From Mesorhabditis belari (Eukaryota; Nematoda; Chromadorea; Rhabditida; Rhabditidae), in assembly GCA_958450365.1 (NCBI GenBank), contig CAUEEP010000741.1:1744001-1808000 (forward strand): a stretch of DNA of 64,000 bases, given 5' to 3'. The notes below the pieces were generated by a model that did not search any database, had not been told where the DNA came from, and worked only from the letters and a program-made list of their open reading frames with translations. The translations under genes and the position numbers were made by a program. Of the stretch, positions 37,001 to 64,000 are shown piece by piece (positions within the stretch are counted from its first letter, which is position 1; each line of letters starts with the position of its first letter).

Positions 37001-39338
37001 CTTAGCTTTAAACTTAGACTTAAACTTCAACTTCAACTTAAACTTAAACTGAAACCTTATCGTCGTAACTTTTAAATACTAATTTTAAATCATAAGTGGT
37101 TGAGAATTTGAATAAAAACAAACACTTTTAGCAAGATGCAAATGGTGCGAAAAAAGAGGTGGAGAAAGAAGTGGCCACTGAGTTTTTGGAGAGAGAATTG
37201 GAGAAGAAACTTGATAAAGTAAAGAGATTTATTTGATAATTACTATTTCAATTCAGGAGCTGAAAGATTTGGTGAAAGATGAGGTGAAAGCTAAATTCAA
37301 ACATCCGAAATTGGTGCTGGGTGGTGGAAGTGTCGTTGAGACGGCAACGGTGATCGCGCCCGCCTATAAAGCCACTCTTTTGGACACGTTCGTTTCACGG
37401 GACATTGTACAAATGAATAATAATAATAATTGTAATAATAAAGCTAGATAATCTAAGTTTCGACATCGATTATCTAGAAATCGGTAAACTTTTAGCCTCA
37501 CCGGTGCCTCGGCCTGGGAAACAGTGGCTTGGGTGCTCTTGGCTTTGTGCATTCTCCTCTCCGTTGCACTCATTGCTTTGATCGCCTATCAGGTAGTGGT
37601 TTAACTATTCGATTTACTAGCTTTTACTAGATTTACTAGATTTATAGCATAGCCATTCGACGCAGATTTCAACGCTGATTCTGAATCGCTTTTCCGTTTC
37701 TACTATGCAGCACTAAGTCAAAAGTTATAAGCTTACAAAGTTTTGTATGGGATTTAAAAATCACTGAGTTCATAAGCAGATTTCCTAGGGGCTTTAGGGG
37801 AAGCAGTGATGGCGTAGAAGGCCTAGAAGGCCTAGATAGCAAGGCCTAGAAGGTCTAGAAGGCCTAGATAGCAAGGCCTAGACCTTCTAGACCTTCTAGG
37901 CCTTCTAGCAAGACCTTCTAGGCCACCACTGCTTCTTCTAAAGCCCCTAGGAAATCTGCTTATGAACTCAGTGATTTTTAAATCTCATACAAAACTTTGT
38001 AAACTTATAATTTTTGACTTAGTGCTCCATACCAGAAACGGAAAGCAGCTCCGGAATCAGCGTGAAATTCTGCGTCGAATAGGACATATCATTTGACCAC
38101 AACACCTAGTTATGGTGGGCAAATGAGCTCAAATTCCCTTTTGAGCTTTAAAAATGGCACAATTTTCACTACCACAGTACTTGTTTGTACTACAACAGTG
38201 AGAAAAGGTAAATTTTGGTTCAGAAGGGGACAGTCTTTCGGATACTTTAAGGGGGTGTTCTTATCAGTGACTATTTGTGAGCCATGACAAAAGCCAATGA
38301 CAAAAGCCAATGACAAGACGTCAGTTGACCAACACACCCAGTTGACACTCTCTTGTTAGTTTAGAATAGACAAATTCATTGACATTCCTCACGAATTAGT
38401 ACCTTTACCAAGTATTACCAGGTCTCGCAGCGCAACAAGTACGGGAAGCTCGATGGAATCGATAGCCCGCACAGGTAAAACGCAAATGTTTAACTTGTTT
38501 GAGAATCATGATCCTACAACTACTTTCATTTTCATATGCAAATTTCAGAGCATCAGTGGTGATCCGTGGCAATGAGCGAGCTCCTTTGAACTCAGCGCCT
38601 CCACTTCACTATACTCAGGTTTGCGGCAGAAATCTAAAAGCGTAAAATGATTAGATATAAAGTAATCCATTTCTAGTTTTCTAGATTCCTAGGTTTCTAG
38701 GTTTCTAGGTTTCTAGATTTCTAGAGTTCCGTATTTTCCTTCTAAGCAGTGCACTCTAAGCCTCGCCTAAACTACTCGAAATCTCGAGAACCGCTTATCA
38801 GAACCTATCGATGTGGGGTCGGAAAATGTAGCTGATGATGAGATCTTGTGGGGGATTAGAGTGTCAAGCTTCTGTGAAAAGTTGGAAACCGTAAAACAGT
38901 CATCAACTCGACTCGACGCGGGGCACTATTAGGGGCCGATCATTGCCAGCAAAGGCAAAGGTCAATCATTGCCAGCAAAAGTTATCCATAATAATGGCAA
39001 CTCCACATTTTCAATCAATAAACGACTCACTCTTTTACTCGTCACCGTGAAGTTCACATAAATGCATATCGTGAAAGCCGCCAAGTATAATGTCACCGAT
39101 AAAGTGTTCTGTGTTAGCGCATAAAACGGATTGATTCTAAATAGGCTATTTGGAAAAACCCTAAAATAATCAAGTCGTCATCAAGTCGGCCCAGGATATT
39201 AGGGAAAATACGGTATTGGAATAACGTCCACAGGATAAATCACATTTTTAGGAGAAATCCTCTCCACTTGCCGGCCCATCAGTGACCGCCGTTGACCCTC
39301 TTCCCCCACCACCGCTCGATGAGCGTCAGCAGTTTTGA
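34092..39338 (+). CDS. Predicted type I membrane protein with long coiled coil (411 residues)
   Basis: Fifteen phased exons: 34092-34178, 34222-34260, 35042-35152, 35285-35392, 35492-35551, 35736-35828, 36047-36105, 36380-36449, 36490-36573, 37132-37218, 37257-37387, 37496-37592, 38422-38474, 38549-38618 and 39252-39338 (TGA). The N-terminus MRQLILLLFFVGVACSQLAD is a clear signal peptide. Residues of about 45-280 are charged and helical (KALQLEMLKQQMIDNYKAE, EEVKEK-type heptads), indicating coiled coil. TVAWVLLALCILLSVALIAL is a single membrane span near 320-342. A short cytosolic tail ends in a proline run (VDPLPPPPLDERQQF). No family recognised. The donor at 37388 (GTTCGT) is chosen for phase and is the least sure junction. 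Role unknown; the layout suggests a surface or secretory-pathway protein that oligomerises. Confidence 0.8.
34285..34605. repeat. Diverged inverted repeat around accacattttgtatacaa
   Basis: gggtacttgtgactttttttcccaccacattt-like text recurs at 34520-34560 (acttgttttactttttttcc, gaccacattttgta) and inverted at 34350-34380. Probably an old MITE in intron 2 of the 34092 gene. Confidence 0.45.
34617..35003. mobile_element. Palindromic MITE (family G)
   Basis: tgcctgtcggtccttttctt and gttggcaatttaaagttttt are matched by aaaaactttaaattgccaac and aggatcgacaggta at the other end. Arms of about 170 bases. It lies in intron 2 of the 34092 gene. Confidence 0.85.
35404..35455. repeat. Interstitial telomeric array (TTAGGC)n
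   Basis: Eight successive ttaggc units, the nematode telomere hexamer, in the intron between exons 4 and 5 of the 34092 gene, starting 11 bases after the donor site. Confidence 0.95.
35570..35685. repeat. Pyrimidine tract, tactttccttt units
   Basis: About ten units of tactttcctt in intron 5 of the 34092 gene. Confidence 0.9.
35835..35920. repeat. Tandem repeat, aaagctcaaagcctc
   Basis: Five or six 15-bp units in intron 6 of the 34092 gene, starting just after the donor. Confidence 0.9.
36140..36215. repeat. Tandem repeat, gattgattactcttaagt
   Basis: Four units of 18 bp in intron 7 of the 34092 gene. Confidence 0.85.
36600..37060. repeat. Hexamer array TTARRC, probable decayed telomeric repeat
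   Basis: About 75 hexamers, almost all TTAGAC, TTAAGC or TTAAAC, with a few TTCAAC. All three common forms differ from TTAGGC only by G-to-A at positions 4 and 5, as expected if a TTAGGC array lost Gs by cytosine deamination on the other strand. Intron 9 of the 34092 gene. Confidence 0.85.
37650..38085. mobile_element. Palindromic MITE (family H)
   Basis: ttcgacgcagatttcaacgc pairs with gcgtgaaattctgcgtcgaa, and ataagcagatttcctagggg with its inverse near 37950. The centre is a run of aaggcctagaaggcctag units. It lies in intron 12 of the 34092 gene. The end motif gcgtaaaattctgcgtc also occurs at 43105 and 43355. Confidence 0.85.
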
Positions 39339-39523
39339 GGCCTTACAAGATAGTAAGTGGAGTTTGAATTAGTAAAATTGATTTATTTCTAACCAAACTT
39401 TATCAGCAATAGAATCAAAAGTGATCAAAAGTGACTGTCAATGAATCTCTTCCTTAATAGAGCTCTTGATTCAAGAAAATTAAGGCTGACATCAGTCAGA
39501 CATTCTTGAATCAGGCTGACAAG

Positions 39524-39616
39524 GCTTAGGCTCGGGCTTAGGCTCAGGCTTAGGCTCAGGCTTAGGCTCAGGCTCAGGCTCAGGCTTAGACTCAGGCTCA
39601 GGCTCAGGCTTAGGCA
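39524..39616. repeat. Telomere-type array, TTAGGC/TCAGGC mix
   Basis: About 15 hexamers alternating ttaggc and tcaggc, about 190 bases after the stop codon of the 34092 gene. Confidence 0.9.
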
Positions 39617-39839
39617 ACTGAGTCAGACAGGAAATTTTACTGTCAACTTCTACACTTAAGATCTACATAGCTTGCATTATTGTAGTTTCAAATATTGAGA
39701 AAACATTCAATTTCATTGAAGAGCTCACTATTGAGCTGATGCAAAATCGTTGGACCAAGCTTAACGAGACTGGCCCGGTACCGTTATATCGTTAATCAAT
39801 GGGAATAAGCTGATCTCTAACAATAAGCAATGTAGATAG

Positions 39840-39990
39840 ATTGCTTTTAGCGTACAGAACTTACTAAAGTCTAAACAGAACCGGTAAGCTATCCATTACC
39901 CCTTTTCTAGGACCTGCTCCATCATCTAGAACTTACTAAAGTCTAAATAGCACCGGTAAGCTATCAATTACCCCTTTTCCAGGACCTGCT
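39840..39990. repeat. Direct repeat of about 65 bp
   Basis: cagaacttactaaagtctaa and ccggtaagctatccattacc occur at 39855-39920 and again at 39928-39990. Lies in the interval between the converging 34092 gene and LYST. Confidence 0.75.
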
Positions 39991-40344
39991 CCATCACCAA
40001 TCGCTCTCACTGACATTCTCGTCGATGCATTCACAATTTGTCAAACTTTTATCCTTTCGGTTTTCGTTTTCGCAAAAGTTTTCTTCACTCCCTCATCGCA
40101 ATGAACTATTTTTCGTTGATTTCATGTGTATTCTGCTCAAATAAACCCATTAGATTGTATTTGGTCAAAGTGAAAACAATAAAGCACACAAATCAGCACA
40201 CTTGAAAGAAATCGAATCACAAAGAATAGCAACGATCAAGAATAGCAAAGATCAATTATCACAGGGTGAAATCTTTTTGATAGATGTAGAGTCCCGTTAA
40301 TTGAGCCATGAAAAAGAAAATTAGAAAAACCTAGGCTTAAAAAG

Positions 40345-63985
<23,641 letters not shown>

Positions 63986-64000
63986 CTAAAATTTAAAGAT

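Noticed and set aside
37458..37483. A 26-base mini-exon before the membrane span of the 34092 gene
   Set aside because: Phase would fit, but the following intron would be only 12 bases, too short to splice.

Overview
This is nuclear DNA of a nematode. Arrays of the nematode telomere hexamer TTAGGC lie inside the window, introns are often about 40 to 90 bases (several much larger through insertions), and there are several maT-type and mariner-type DNA transposon remnants. The two genes I can name encode large conserved animal proteins. Most long open frames here are either stop-free runs through tandem repeats or chance frames in intergenic DNA. The real genes are split into many short exons, and I rebuilt them by hand from splice sites and codon phase.

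Layout. 1-1776: decayed maT-type transposase pieces with 12-bp minisatellites, lying downstream of the last huntingtin exon seen. 1777-6718 (minus): first seven exons of a huntingtin (HTT) ortholog, whose introns hold a maT element, hairpin elements, a 184-base T run and a partial copy of exon 4. 8338-9277 (plus): a small six-exon gene of unknown function. 9278-19038: repeats, tRNA-like sequences, a nested MITE (17387-18602) and possibly one weak gene fragment, with no named gene. 19039-26418 (plus): nine exons of an unrecognised gene giving 329 residues; its 5' end is not found. 26419-34091: repeats, an rDNA scrap (5' end of 28S), mariner remnants and hairpins. 34092-39338 (plus): a 15-exon gene for a predicted 411-residue type I membrane protein with signal peptide, long coiled coil, one membrane span and a proline-rich tail. 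40345-63985 and beyond (minus): 43 exons, 1,694 residues, forming the C-terminal part of a LYST/Beige ortholog with PH-like, BEACH and WD40 regions.

Repeats dominate the sequence. I count more than thirty tandem arrays, nearly all different in motif and mostly intronic. At least four MITE or mariner-remnant families occur in two or more copies, and three share a TTGGGTTG terminus. tRNA-like repeats occur throughout. A block of about 870 bp is duplicated 10.5 kb apart. Several interstitial telomere-type arrays are present, one of which looks like TTAGGC decayed by G-to-A change. Two tandem or duplicated tracts were copied from neighbouring exons (HTT exon 4 and a LYST exon).

The genes do not form an operon or pathway cluster. 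HTT and LYST are both large scaffold proteins linked in other animals to vesicle and lysosome biology, but their proximity here may be chance. I see no CRISPR array, prophage, toxin system or other multi-gene accessory system. The novelty lies in repeat biology and in the unrecognised coiled-coil membrane protein.
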